DNA from: Tetracentron sinense
Lineage: Eukaryota; Streptophyta; Magnoliopsida; Trochodendrales; Trochodendraceae
Assembly: GCA_015143295.1 (NCBI GenBank)
Contig: CM026551.1
Span: forward strand, 18,404,543 to 18,468,542
DNA: 64,000 nt
Direction of reading: 5' to 3'
The notes beneath the pieces were generated by a model. That model did no database searches. It was given only the letters and a program-made list of their open reading frames with translations, and was not told where the DNA came from. Below are positions 23,082 to 36,400 of the stretch, piece after piece. How positions within the stretch are numbered: position 1 is the first letter of the stretch; every line of letters begins with the position of its first letter. Made by a program: the position numbers and the translations under genes.

Positions 23082-24430
23082 CCATATGATTTAATTCTTG
23101 CGATCCAAACGGACTCTAAATGTTTTCGAAATAAAACTGTCACAGATGTTTCAATTCCTGCGAATGTTTTAAAGAAACATTTTACAGTAGCAAAATCATT
23201 AATTTTTTATTGAGGTGGTCCAATTGCTTGCATGTTGTATCCCTTGAGGCTACAACATGGGCTGTGGCCACACTCCATTGTAGTCTTCGACCACCCAAGC
23301 ATTCTGTCTTATACTATGCAACAATGCATTCCGTTTCAGAATTTATTTTTCCCGGTCTCAATTATTGCTCACATCATAAGATTATGGATATTTGCTTATG
23401 CTCTGTTTGTTGTTTGAAGGGAAAATGTCATGAAAAAATAAATCTTAAATATAATTTCTCCCCATTATTTTTTGGAGAAAATTCCTACAACCACAAAGTA
23501 GTATTGAGTTTTTTTTTTTTTTTGGATGTAGTATTGAGGAGTTATTTGCAGCAAAAAAACACATTTCTTAGTGACCAAAAAAAAAAACATAACATGTAGA
23601 TTTTCCTTTGAAAATAATTTCTTATACCTATATATTTTCCTCCAAACAAAGGCAGCCTTAGTTTTTTGTTTTTACTATCACTTTTTTTCATCAGACAAAA
23701 AGGAAAATCCCCAATCTGTCAAACAAAAGAAGTGTTAAGTAGAAGAGGAATAGAGTACTGAAAGGTTACTTTGTCTTTAAGAAAAAAAAGGTTTTTCCCT
23801 GATTATCCTTCAAGTTTGGGATTGTTCCCAAATACTCACGTTGTGAAAACTTAAAGCCCCCTATGCATGATTTAGGATCGTCTCTAGTTATAGCAATAGG
23901 CAATATCTATGACTGCAATACTAGCATGTATCTCATAATTATCTAAACTGAAATACTAGTTCAGTTTGAGTAGTTATGGACACATGTCATTGTAAAATTT
24001 CAGTTATAGTGATTGTCTCCAAGAGACGAGCGTAAGTCCCTGTGCAAATGCAAAAGTTTTTTTTGTACTATTATATACAAGTCTGTCAACGGATAGACGT
24101 TTGTGTCCCCTCACCCATTTAAACCGTTCCAACTGCTGTGGATTCCACCGTTTCGATCTAGCTTCTGCGAGGAGACTTGCGTTTCCGATAAGAGTGCTTC
24201 ATTCTGATTGAGATTGCCGACACAAGAGTTCTAAAGGTATGCTTCAAACTCTAAAAGGCATCATTAACCTAGAATCATTCTCGATTTTCTTGCGTTGGAA
24301 GCTTTCTTGCATTTTTTTTCTCAAAATAAATGAGTTGAAATCATTTATTGTATGATTAATCGAAGGGAAATGCCTTAGAATCATTGGATTTTTTTATTTA
24401 ACACCTTAAATATATTGTTTCTTAGTTTTT
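23082..24430. other. Intergenic, no supported gene
   Basis: The longest frame (23210-23599, 129 codons) has no recognisable motif and ends in T-rich DNA, so I do not call it. At 24115-24235 a GC-richer stretch ends in AAAG|GTATGC and looks like a possible leader exon of an unknown transcript continuing to the open segment at 24733, but nothing confirms it. Confidence 0.3.
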
Positions 24431-24444
24431 CTCTTCATTTTTTT

Positions 24445-24728
24445 ATGGTTGCAGTGTTTGTCGATACTCAGTGTATGGTCGATACTGTTTGATAAGGCAT
24501 ATTGATACTAGTCAAAATAGGTCGCTTTCCGAGGTTGAAAATTATATGTCGATACGGATGTATAGACAATGTGTCTCTCTATATCAACATATATATTTTA
24601 TACATGACCCAAATAAAATATGCATTGATATGTAGTATCGACTACTAACCCGAGATTACATTTGTCAATCCTGTCCTAGAATATTTATTGACCTGTATCG
24701 ACTAATATCAATATGCACTTACCAGTAC
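24445..24728. mobile_element. Probable degenerate DNA element rich in GTCGATAC words
   Basis: GTCGATAC, GTATCGAC and related words recur in both orientations between 24455 and 24705. The edges TGGTTGCAGTG and (reverse complement of right) TGGTTAGTACTGG are weakly inverted. It resembles hAT-like families A and B but is too diverged to assign. Confidence 0.35.
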
Positions 24729-24732
24729 TAAC

Positions 24733-24978
24733 CAGATTTCATTTTTTTTCTTTCCCATAACGGAGAAGAGCATTGCACACAAGGATATCAAGAGGAAGTA
24801 CCCAATTAGTCCAGCTGAAGTTAGTAAGGGTGGAAAGCACCCAAATCTGAAGTATGATCGTGAAACTCCATCCGTTCTTTTGGTGGAACATTTAAAATTC
24901 CGGAACATTAATATTTTGGAACAAGAGGCAGGCGTCTGGAATGAGAGGGGAGAAGTTTCTAACCCTTTTACACAATGA
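24733..24978 (+). pseudogene. Unidentified coding-like segment
   Basis: An open frame of about 82 codons ending in TGA at 24976-24978 has no ATG near its start and is preceded by a T/C-rich tract, so it could be an exon. The translation includes KSIAHKDIKRKYPISPAEVS, KGGKHPNLKYDRETPSVLLV and EHLKFRNINILEQEAG, with a plausible globular, charged composition. I do not recognise the family. It may be a fragment of a host gene or of a transposon-borne gene, together with 25312-25509. Confidence 0.3.
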
Positions 24979-25311
24979 TATCTAATTTAAGGAGTTCAAA
25001 TTAATTAGAAGTTTCACATCCATGGAACTTAAAAATCCAATTTTTTTTGTGGAACTTAAAAGTTCCATATTTGTAGAACTTTTGCAATCTATGGAATAAT
25101 TTAGTTCTAGACATTAAGTAAAATTAGGCATGAAACAATAGAAGTTCTAGACATTAAAAGTTCCAGAAAAAGAAGGGAGCCTTATGGAATGAGGACAACC
25201 CTTGTCAAAATGCACACAAAAATATTGGTTTTCTAAAAGTGCCATATAGGATGAACTTGTGGAACCAACAGTGCTTTAAGTACTTGACTGATCAGAAGCA
25301 ATTCACATTCT

Positions 25312-25509
25312 GTGGTCAAGTTACGCACTCCTTCCTACAACGGCACCGAGAGGAATGAAGTTCGAGATATGTGGTCTTTCATGAAATTTAGAGAATTAGA
25401 CTTTGCACTTACCATGGGCCTAAGATCATCATCTTCTACCTTTCCTGAAGTCATAATGGAGGAGAAATTTAGGGAGAGAATGTTTCCTAAAATGAAGGCA
25501 CCACAATAG
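25312..25509 (+). pseudogene. Possible DUF1985/Ulp1-type transposon protein fragment
   Basis: The 65-codon frame contains VRDMWSFMKFRELDFALTMG followed by LRSSSSTFPEV. The pattern F..REFAL.TGLR is reminiscent of the DUF1985 domain found in Mutator-borne proteins of plants, but the match is short. The segment follows 24733-24978 on the same strand after 330 bp of repeated AGTTCCA/GGAACTT words. Confidence 0.25.
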
Positions 25510-25612
25510 GGAAGGACTTGATGGAGAAGATTTATCTCTTAAACTTATTTATTAAAAATTATTACAATCTATGACAAAAAAAATTTATTTTGTATTGATA
25601 TAAATAACATTA

Positions 25613-25615
<3 letters not shown>

Positions 25616-25660
<45 letters not shown>
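25616..25660. repeat. (AT)n microsatellite, 45 bp
   Basis: Uninterrupted alternating A/T dinucleotides. Other (AT)n tracts lie near 7161-7183, 43085-43119 and 62017-62041. Confidence 0.95.
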
Positions 25661-25661
<1 letters not shown>

Positions 25662-26237
25662 CTTGAGCAGATTCTAACTCAAGTTGAGGAGCTTCGAGTC
25701 AAGCCGAATCAAACAGAGCCTGACTTGATTCGTTTGAGCCTGAACGCCAGCATGAGCTTGGCCTAAGTACAATCCTAAGTAGCAAGATGGTGCAATGTTT
25801 AAAATTGGAACGAAATTTTGCAGTGTCGGAATGGGTCCAAAATCAGTAGGGTAAATACATTGGCGTGCAAAATTTTGGCCAAAATTTTGGTACTTCATCT
25901 GAAATTGTTCTGGTTTCTTTTATTTTAATTGTTTAAGATTTAGTTTACTAAGTATTAACTAATTAACAAAATTAACTGATATGTAGCCAAAGTTGTTATT
26001 TTGTTGGGTGCTACTAAGAGTTTAGTTTCCTCTGTATATCTTAGATTATCATTATATCTCGTGTTACAAGAATCCAACAGCAGGCAAATGAATAAAAAAA
26101 AATTAATACAAGTTTTTTTTGCTATTCCATTTGCAAAAATGAAAAATGTGTTGGTGCCTTTGTCTCTTTCTCTACTATTCCTACATACTATTGCGCAAGC
26201 CAAATCTCCTTTTACACTTCTTTTGCAGAATTAGTCT

Positions 26238-26409
26238 ATGGGTACTCCCAAATATACTCCCTAATCCTGACCATTTAACTCAACTATTAAACAGTTAGGA
26301 TTAGAGCTGATGTGGCATTAGAAAAGACAAAATAAGTCAAACTAAATCTTTACTCTTGGTAGTTAGTTATAGACAGTTAAGATTAGAGAATATATTGGAG
26401 AGTACCCAT
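26238..26409. mobile_element. Fold-back MITE, ATGGGTACTC termini, 172 bp
   Basis: The left arm starts ATGGGTACTCCCAAATATAC and the reverse-complemented right arm starts ATGGGTACTCTCCAATATAT. The inverted repeat runs about 45 bp. If the element is TGGGTACTC...GAGTACCCA, the flank on each side is TA, as in Stowaway/mariner elements, but the duplication is too short to be sure. Confidence 0.6.
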
Positions 26410-27271
26410 AAACCGACTCGAGTGAGAAAGGAAATTAGGTAGGTGGGAGCTTGAGACTTAATGCTCGTTGAGCGCTCCCGTCAGTAAAACACTAGAGGTG
26501 ATCCTGAATCTTAATAGATAATCATTTTATATATTTAATTTCATGTCCCTTAATCATTTAATAAATATCTTAATAGTTTTTTTTTTTTCAATGAAAGAGG
26601 CAACACACGCACAAAACACACCAAAAGCTCACTGGTTTAATTTTATTTGCACCTACCAAGGACCAATTATTATGTAGAATATATACAAAAAAAAAATTAT
26701 ACAAATTGAAAGAAAAAATTTGTGGCCAAAATGGCAATATTTTTCATGCCAAAACTTCATGAGAATATTAAAACATTTTAAAAAATAATAATAATCTGAA
26801 GCAGATTTATCAAAATATCCGGTCCGGGAATGGGCAAAATTCTCTCCATTACAAACCTTGGCATGGAGAGAGACTTTGTTCAGAATATAGCCTTTTTAAT
26901 AACATTTTTCCACAAAAGCCATTTTATTTATCTACTAATTTATGGAAAGCATATTTGTCAGTCACCTATCAATCCCTAACAATAACTATATCAATATGAA
27001 GGCTGTCTTAAGAAGTGGTCCATTTGGACATTCACAATCATGTTCTATTAAAATTTGACTAAAATTGGAAGTGTCTTGGGACTGTCAATTGATAGAAGCA
27101 CACTCAAAAACATATCCTTCCTCTTAAAAAAAAAACTGTTCTTTTAATTACAGAAAGCCCAGCTAGTTTTTTTTTCCTTCTTCATGAAGGGCTCTGCTAG
27201 TTGAGGGTCACTAACATACAGTTTAGTCATTTCAGACCCTTGATTGTACCAGCTGCTAACAAAAGGTAGTC

Positions 27272-27277
27272 TTTATT
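27272..27277 (-). promoter_or_regulatory. Polyadenylation signal of the scramblase gene
   Basis: On the minus strand AATAAA lies about 150 nt downstream of the stop codon at 27428-27430. It is a canonical hexamer at a normal distance. The 3' end is inferred to be at about 27250. Confidence 0.6.
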
Positions 27278-27427
27278 TCAGAGAAGAATGAAAAAAGAAA
27301 TCGTTGAGATAGAAATACATCCTCAAGAAACTCACAAGTTGCTTGGCAAAATGATAAGATTCCTGGCGAAATAACACCAGCAGGAGAACATAGCACTGCC
27401 ATTGAAAGGCATGTGGTGTCTGAAATA

Positions 27428-27458
27428 CTATTCCTCAACAGCAATGAAAGGGAGTCCC
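27428..27458 (-). CDS. Scramblase last exon (W)[13 protein letters not shown]
   Basis: Acceptor TTTATCAG. The first base completes Trp, then GLPFIAVEE and TAG. The short C-terminal tail matches the GGWG(L/I)PF ending of plant family members, which is why I place this tiny exon 1.7 kb downstream. Confidence 0.85.
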
Positions 27459-30400
27459 CTGATAAAGAAATAAAAGGGAAATTAGTAATTTATTCAATGA
27501 TAAACCACTAGAAAGCCTTTAAATTCCATACTGTTGTGCTTTGGATTATTAATCAAGTATAAAGTCAGTAAGAAAATATAATAGTAATGGGGGTTGACTT
27601 AAGGGTATGTTTGTTTCACAAGAAACAGGATGGAAGAAAAGAAAAGAAAATGAAATAATTTAAAAGAAAAGAAAAGAAAAACAAATTAGATGGAATTTTC
27701 TTGTGTGTTTTGGTTTGCAAGAAATTTGAAGGGAAAGTAAAAATTAAAAAAAAATTCTGTCCTAAATTGCCCATTAGTCGTATGCATATTTACATGTTAA
27801 ATAATTAATGGTGTGGCATTTGTGAAAGATAATTTTGGAAAGACACTTTTCTCGATATTTGTGCCTTAATTTTTCTCAATATAAGCTTCTTTTGCAAGAA
27901 AGTTTTGAAAGAAAGTGAAAGGAAAATTGACACTATTTGGAATCCAGCTTCTCAAGAAAGTGGTTATTCTTGTGAAACAAACACCAAAAAAAGTGAAAAA
28001 AAATGGGATTTTCTTTCACTTTCTTGTGTTTTCCATTAAAAACGAGCATACCCTTAAAGACCAACTACTTTGAAATTCTATTGATAGAAAAGAAGGATCT
28101 CTGTATCACTTTCTTGTGTTTTCCGTTAAAAAGGAACATATCCTAAAAGACCAACTACCTTGAAATTCTTTTGATAGTCACCAAGTCGGAGTTCAAGAAT
28201 TATATTTTTAAAAACTTTGGAAAAAATCAGCAAATTTCAAGAAAAAATGTCGGAAATATATAAAGAATGAAAAACAAGATTGCTAAGTATGAAAAATTAT
28301 AAACAAATATATTCCATATAATAGATATTTATTCACATTTTTTTAAAGTCCTAAAGAATTTGTTCTAATTCGTGAAATTCACAACTTTTTTGAAAAATAC
28401 ACAATCTTTTCAATAAATCGTGAGTCCTTCGTAAATTATTTGTAAGACGAAAAGTCGTGTATTATTCAGAACCATTGAAAAAATTGGAGAACTTTGTTAC
28501 TATGCCCGCAATAATGATTACTTTCGCATTACAAGAAAACCTCAGCTCGTTCTCAAACAGTGGTTTTGATAAGTTTGGAACCCTCATTACTTGTATTATT
28601 AAATATGAAACACAGTGGAGACATGGATTCCTTACAATGCACATAAGCACGCTGTACATAAAGACAAGCCTACGTCTCCTATTGCCATTTAAACCGTCTT
28701 ACTCATTTTCAAAAGGAGAAGAAATAGTCATTTGAGAAAATACTAAATGAAGAATGGGAGGATGGGAAGAAAGCGTCACCATCCCAAGTACCCACTGTGC
28801 TTTTTAAAAAGACTCCAGATCCTCTAAGGTTATGTTTCTTAAGTCCAGTTACTGTTATAAAATAAAATACATCTTATCATCCCTACAAACTGAAGTACTT
28901 TTAATTTTTATTTTTAAACCTAACAGGATAGCACTAACCCTTGGGATTAATGTTTGTTAACTATAGTTAATGGGACATGTGTCAGTCTGACAAAAAACTG
29001 GACACAACTGGAATACATAACTGTAGAAGATCTTAAGCTTTTAAGAAAATGGGTGGCTCCTTACTGTTATCAAGAAACTGGATTTAGAAAATAATTACAA
29101 ATATTACAAAGGAACGATGACTTAGAAGCTTACCAACCCCCATGCCTTGAGAAATAGTCGTTATCCAGTGAAACAGCAAGAGCAACAGCAACAGCTCTCT
29201 CCGATAGGGTCAGCGGACGGGTGATATCTAAATCTTGAATCTGAAACACAAAACAGCACAATGGTAGGGTAAACACAACTATTATAATGATAAATAATAT
29301 TTGGTAACCAGAATTGGTACCTTACCGCTGTAGCAGGTCCAGTCTTAGAACTTGAGTCAGCATGCCCAAATCGAATCACATACTGACCAGCATCAGTTAA
29401 GAGCTGCGGCACACATTAATTGATAAAATTAGAATGTTCTAGATGAAGACTTGTCTTGACAAACCAATATGATACTTAATCTTTAAACCATAGCTGCTAA
29501 AATTATGCTGTGAAAATGTGGCTTAGCAAGATATATATCCGCAGATTAGTGGTTGAGGGGTAAGATACAACAATAAATGGAGAGAAATACAACTATTACA
29601 CCTTTTTAAAGTATCAGTTGTAAAAAATTGAGACCTTAATTTCGACACAACCAGAAAAGGTATACTTAAGCTACTGCTTTGAAGTCTGATAATCAAAGAA
29701 ATTTATGTAGAATAGATCAAGAAGCATCACAATCGTTTTAATGTAATTATGTCATCCGTGTAAAACTTAAAAAGTTAATGTGTTTAAATTTATTTTTCTT
29801 TTTCTGACAGGAAAGAATTGAACCTGTCAGCACAACACCATCCACTTGGGATCATATCCACTATTAACTTTTGTGATATAGATACAGACATGGACAAGAA
29901 CAGAGATACAGGGGACTAGGAACGGCTAATTTCTTGGGTATTTTGTCTGGGGGGCATGCCATAGACCTGTCTCACAATTAAACTATCTCCTTACAACCCC
30001 AGGCCCCAACTAAGCTGATAATCAAAGGTGTGAAGCTCGATTCCTTCCCTGCCACTGGTCAATCGATTTATAAGTGTGGGTTCATCCTACTTAATTGGGT
30101 CTGATTTTCTCTATCTTCTCAGTGAAAATTAGTATCAAAATGATAAGAATAGGATAAACAAAATGGTGATATCATAGTGCCACATAGCCAAGTGTGAAAA
30201 CCATAATTGATAAGTCATCAAGTGGCCAGAACAATTGTGGGGTTGTTTCCCTTTTAAATCATATTCCTCCAAATGCGGCGAACGTACCACATTATCAAGC
30301 GATGATAAATGATATTGCATTAATAGGCCTAGGGTTTAAGCGGTGATAAATGATATTGTGAATAAACATGATTCTTGTTCAAGAAAAAATGTATGAATGC

Positions 30401-33400
30401 CCCATCTATACGCATCAGCCTCCTAACTGAGGACCCTCACTCCACAAACTGTAAAAAGCAATTTTTATAACTGCTGCTCACTTTCTTAGCACTGAGGAAA
30501 CATAGAGAGATGGAAAGCAATACATATACAGAACTAATTTACAGAGAGAGAGAGAGAGAGGTCAAGCCATAGTTAATTTGAAATTTAATTCCGAAACCAG
30601 AACTGCAAATCTTATTGGTTTCCAGACATTGATTTGCAACACAAATGTTTATGGTAATCATTCTTCAGATTCCTCTCAACTATTTCAACTGCTGCATAAC
30701 TTCTTCTATAACCATTTCTTTCTGTAGGTCAGTAGTCTTCTCCAGATTGCCTGCTGTATCTTGCTTTGACTTCATTCAACAAGGGAGCATTCATGCACCT
30801 TCATTACCAAAAATCTTTTAATGACTACCCACAATAATATAAATAAATATAGATTCCTCGCTAAAAGACAAAAAAATTTAAAAACAAAATAAATAAGTAA
30901 TCATCTTTTTCCATATTATATCATGATTTACAAATTTCATATAAAATTTTCGAACAAAAGCAAGAAATAAGTGAAACTCCGACATCGTTTTTTAATACAA
31001 CTATGCCACCTAAGCAGAATAGGTACAGAAGTGAATGGGGAAAATCAATAGAAAGCAGAAGCAGTAAAATGATGCTCAGTATTTTGCATCTTATGAGTTT
31101 TTTTTGTCAAACAAATAATTTATGCGAAACACTGAAAAGAAAAGAAATGACCTCAAAGCCAAAACCCCTCCAGTCACGAGAAATCTCAGCTAGCACATTC
31201 CCATCAATATCCTTTAAAGTAAATGTCCAGTTCCATAGCCCAGGATTTTCAACCACGGCAAACTGCTTCTTCCTATAAAAATATTACAGACAAGGATCAG
31301 AAGGTCTAGAATAGCTACCAAAAAATTTCTTCCTTCCAAAATAAGTAAAATGTTAGTTTGGTGTTCAGCACTAAAATCCCCGGTAGAAAGTGTTTTAACT
31401 TTTAAAAAACTAAAATGTAAGAACAATCATATGACAGTCTGCCACCTTAGCAAACCAGATGCATTATGTGGAAGGTAAAAAAATTAGATTTCAACTCAAG
31501 GAGGAAGGTACAAATGGCATACTTGGAATAAATTCCCCCCATAAACAAATGATGTTATGTTTTCTGAAACAGATACCATATGTGGTACACCAATCAGTTG
31601 GATGGCGAGCTTTCATTTCAGTTGTTTTACAAGGGAACAAAAAAAGAGTCAGTCTACAAAAGACAATAAGATGAGGACATGCATAAACCTAATAGCCTCA
31701 ACTTTAAGACTTGAAATTCTCTCAAGTTGTAACCGGACTCCTTGGAGTCTGGTTATGCCCCAATGGTCGCCACGTGTCCCTATTGACACCCCTTAACTGT
31801 GATTAAGATTCACCCACCCCTAGGGTTCAGCCACCTATCCTTGGTTCTTAGAAAAAATATTGAAAATTTTTCTACCCTAAGAGTTTGTGAATTTTAACCG
31901 GGGTTAAAAATAAATTTTAATATTATTTTCTTAAAACCAAGGATAGATGGGTGAATCTTAGCCATAGTTAAGGGGTGTTAATAGGGACACATGGCGACCT
32001 CGGGCACATAACCGAACTCCAAGGAGTCTGGTTACAACTGGAGAGAATTTGAAGTCCAACTTTAATGCTATAAATAAAGTACGGATAAAACCATCAGTCA
32101 TAAAAAATAATAAAAAGCAAAGGCACCCTCGAAGACTATATAGGCATTGAGCAGCCAGGATAGATAATTTCACTACAAGAATACTATTTGCATAACCAGA
32201 AAAGAAAATGACGACCTTGTCCATCTTTGTTTTTGATTGGATTCATTGGAAACTATTGCAATTCTATGCAATGTGAGCATAAGTGCATAACCGTAAATTG
32301 GTATCAGTGGAAGTGCTAGTTTGAACTCATTGCACATTGAAGTTTTGCTACTGCAATGATGTTCAAATATGCATAGCATAAAATGTGAATAACAAACCAG
32401 TGCCCATGCTCCCACTTCCCAACCCACAAACAAATAAACAAAGGCTTCAGCATCTATCAAGTGTTCATCATTGATCTTACCATAAATGGCCCCAGTTGAA
32501 TCATGAAGTACATGGGGTTTGATCCTTGGACTGATGATAGTACATAAAAATGACAGGGAGATAGAACGCAGACTACGCCACATAAAGGGAGCCAAATGGA
32601 AGACCAAAGTGTCCTAAGTGCAGAATGAGAAACAAACGGTTTGTAAAACCAAAAATTTCTTTAACATTCACACATTACTCCAATTCTCATAGACCCCCGT
32701 TGACATTGGGCCTAGATCTCTTCATGTGCCCAAAAAGTGGTAATTCACAGATGAGGGAGTATGCAGCCCATTACTAATAAATACCAATCAGCTAGGATAT
32801 CAGCAAAAGTATCCTTGAATAACATAGGATTAATGTTCACAAACTTTGTATCCCTATTTGCTTCAGTAGGACCATCAGAAAAGAAACTACGAGCAATATG
32901 CCCCTAGATGACTTATAGAACCAAATGATGAGTAGCTAACATCTGTAGGATTATGATTAAGACTAACCTATATTTCTTTGTGTACTTGTGCTGAAATTAC
33001 AGACAATAACTCACTTTAAACTGGTCTGGTGCCATTATCAAAGCTGTTAAATACTTAAACTGGAAGCAAATCACAAAACCATGAGAGGACCAATTCGATT
33101 CAAATTAGAATTAAAATAGTAAATCGTGGATCCATCACGAATTTTTATAAGATTGCTACAAATACCAAAAAAAATTGTGACAATCGGAAATAAAGAAATA
33201 ATCAATTATCCACCTGACTGAATTCATATCTATTAATTAGAAACCAAGTAATGCGTATTTGCATTCGTACATCCATACATAATGCTGAAAGAAGTCTATA
33301 CATTGATCATAAGTCCCAAACATCATCAATACTTCTAAGACATTACTCAACGAAAGTGAAATCACACAACAAAATTCAAAATTACATACAAGTTTAATGA

Positions 33401-36400
33401 ATATGTAGTATACTATCAAATCATGAGTGGTCCAATTCCATCATTGATCGTTGTAGGAAGGAACAATAAGATCATCTACTAAGTTATCATCTTTTTTTTA
33501 TCGGTAAGTTATCATTATTTTCATGTACATCAACAATAAAATTGTCCCCTTTATCTACATTTTAGAGGCCAATGTAGAAGGATATTCTCTGCCATCTCCA
33601 TCCTGAACCTTTCGTTTATCTGTCCTCCTTCTCTTTCTCTACCGCTTACCATCGTAGCACCCTCTTTGGATCTATTTGGAGAATTATATTTTACTTTAGG
33701 ACTATGATATTTGAAATATAAGTGTTTTTGTTTATAAAAGTTAATACACAGTGTACAAAGGTACATACCTTGTCGTCTTTGAAGGGCTTTACTAGAAAAT
33801 TCTTCATCTTGAAAACACTCAGCTATGTGTAGCCATGATATGTTATCCAACAGATTTGGATCCTCCTTCAAACAATCCATTCATCGTCGTAATCCATATC
33901 TGGTACGCATATTTTATCAAAATCTTGTCATCTCTTCTCTTGTCAAAAAAGCTTGAGTTGCACGTTGCATTGAGCCTATTTTGCTCCAGTTTATCCTTCT
34001 ATAGAAGAATCTAGTGTAATAGGTAATGAGTAAATACATAATAATAGTATTTTTTTTTTTGGTTGACAAGACATAAACATAGTTAGTGTCTTAGCTTTTA
34101 AACATTGCTTCTAAAACATAATGTGTTCACTCAAATGCTCAAACGTGCTCCAATATGTTCACATCCACAAGAGCTACACATCTACATAAGACTCAATTTA
34201 CTTATTGCCAGCTTTTGCAAATCTAGTACATTTTCCCCATAACTCTCCCACTAATAGCTACATAAATAATCCAGTAATCAAATCTCTGAAAAATAAAGTA
34301 ACAACAAATGAGATGAAATACTTAAAGTACCTCTTTATTTATTTTCCTTGTCAAGTTTTCCATTGTCCTTCCTAATAGGCCTTTTCCCACCTTGAACAAG
34401 TCCATTTGTTTACTGATAATAACTTTTAACTTTTGAATATGTCACGATCCTCTCAAATCCCTGCTCCGCCTCTATATTGGTTTTCAATTTAGGATCATAG
34501 TGGAAACAACAATTTGGAAAATGAAACGGTTGCATGAAATGGTCTATGAATCTGAAGGCCCCAACATGTATCAATGATTTCGTAGATGGGTTCATATATC
34601 TTTGACATCACCAAAATTCTAAGCAATAATTTCTCTGTCTCGAATCTCGATTCATCATGTCATAGATATATCCCACAGTTAACCTCTCATCAGAATCATT
34701 TAATTGAAGGATTTTAACAAGAGGAATGGTTCTCTTTATCCAATACTTTATAGCCAGCAAAAAATCAGCATTGCGTAGCACAATATCTCGAACAATCATC
34801 CTATAAGGGATATTTCCAAAAGAACTCTTCTATCAATCTGTAGATCTAAACATTGTGATTAAGCTCATCTTTTGTCGACATACACTCTTTAAAGTCAAAA
34901 CTTTGTAGCCAACCTAGCCACAATAGAGCAAAATAAATCTTTGGTGTGCTTGGTATCAAATTTAACAACCAATAATGCTTGTAAATATAAACAGTAAGTG
35001 CACAACAATGACATACTATATCAGCATGTATGGGAAGCTCATCAAGATCTTCAAGCATCATGTCCAAGCAATGAACTGCACATGGTAGCTCCATCAGTCA
35101 TCATTTGCCCCATTTTTTGCCAACTTCCACAACAATAGAATCAAGAATCCAAAAGAGATCATCTGCACCACTAATACTATCTGCAACATCGATCTAAGGA
35201 AAACCATCTCCATTGGAATATTAATTGAAAATTTTGGAAGTGTTCTGTTTTGTTTAATCCATCCAACCATCGGGCATAACAATACATCCATTTTGGCTCT
35301 CCCTTTGTATAGTTTTCCATTTGGGTGTGGGCATGTTCCACTTGTTGAGAAAGGTATTTCTCAATTCATTGTAATGTGGGAATTAATAGTATGGGGTCCA
35401 AAAGTGGAGACTACCTTAATCATTTATGCAAAAGGACTCTTCACAACATTCAAAGGAAGCATTTCCATAAAAGAAGCATGCTTTAGTTTGGCATAATTCA
35501 ACCCTATCAACCTTATTCCATATTTGATTTAGGATTGTTTGTCAAAAAGCCCAATCACACCAACTTCACCACTTCACAAAATCATTTTGTTAATCACCCA
35601 TCCTCCTTAACTTCAATACCTTCTTGGTCGGACCTCCCACACCTGTTTTACCCCTCCCCTCTTCTAACTTCTGAGCAAGGTTTTAAATAACAGTTTTGGT
35701 TTGCATAATAGGGTTGACTGAAACTTTTATGTAACGTAATGTAACGGCTTCGGCCGTTATGGTAGGAACCTGTAACGCCCCCACTATTTTGTAGATAAAA
35801 AAAATCAAAATGTGAAAATTAAGAAAAAAATGTTTAGACAAAACCATTGACACTAAATGCATATTTGCATGAAAATACTAATTTATCGATTTTAATTTGG
35901 ATCGTATATAAAAATAAAAAAATGCATAACCCAAATCATCATAGATTCATTAATTTCATTTGTAATTCATGAATCTCTATTATGAACTTGCTAATATGTA
36001 TTAATTATATACATTGATTGAAAGAGTTAAGAAATCTTTCCCAATAAAAAACCCCCCAAACAGATTTTTCCCAAAAGTAATTGTGAAGATTTTTTTTTTT
36101 GATAGGTAAATGATCCATCCCATATATAAAAGAAGATACAGAAGAGTTCACACGACAACTGAACTCAAAACAAGAAAGGAAAGAACTAAATAGCCTTGAG
36201 GACTAGAACAAGGAAAAAAGAAAACAAAGCCATACTCAAAATAAAAGACTAACTACTCATCTCCATCTAGACCGAGTACCCCTGTCCTCCCTAGCAGATA
36301 GCCAAGATGAGAGAAGACGCGTGGCCCTTACGCAAACCTGGTCTGGATGGAGAGATGAGAGCTCAAAAATTCTACGATTCTTTTCCTTCCAAATGGACCA

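Larger units (their letters stand above)
28501..31151 (-). other. Scramblase introns and small exons, no other gene
   Basis: Between the exons at 29134-29240 and 29326-29403 and up to 31151 the DNA is AT-rich intron. A (GA)n tract lies at 30542-30560. No other protein or RNA gene is supported. Confidence 0.5.

Noticed and set aside
23210..23599. 129-codon + frame
   Set aside because: Cys/His/Phe-rich translation of AT-rich DNA ending in T runs; no motif or neighbouring exon.
29128..29134. Stop codon TAA directly after GGW as the scramblase C-terminus
   Set aside because: TTG|GTAAGC is a strong donor, and a matching acceptor at 27458 gives the family ending GGWGLPF plus stop.
32173..32607. 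144-codon minus-strand open frame in the scramblase intron
   Set aside because: No family motif or splice context; it overlaps intron sequence and a second unrelated frame. Length alone is not evidence in 64 kb.
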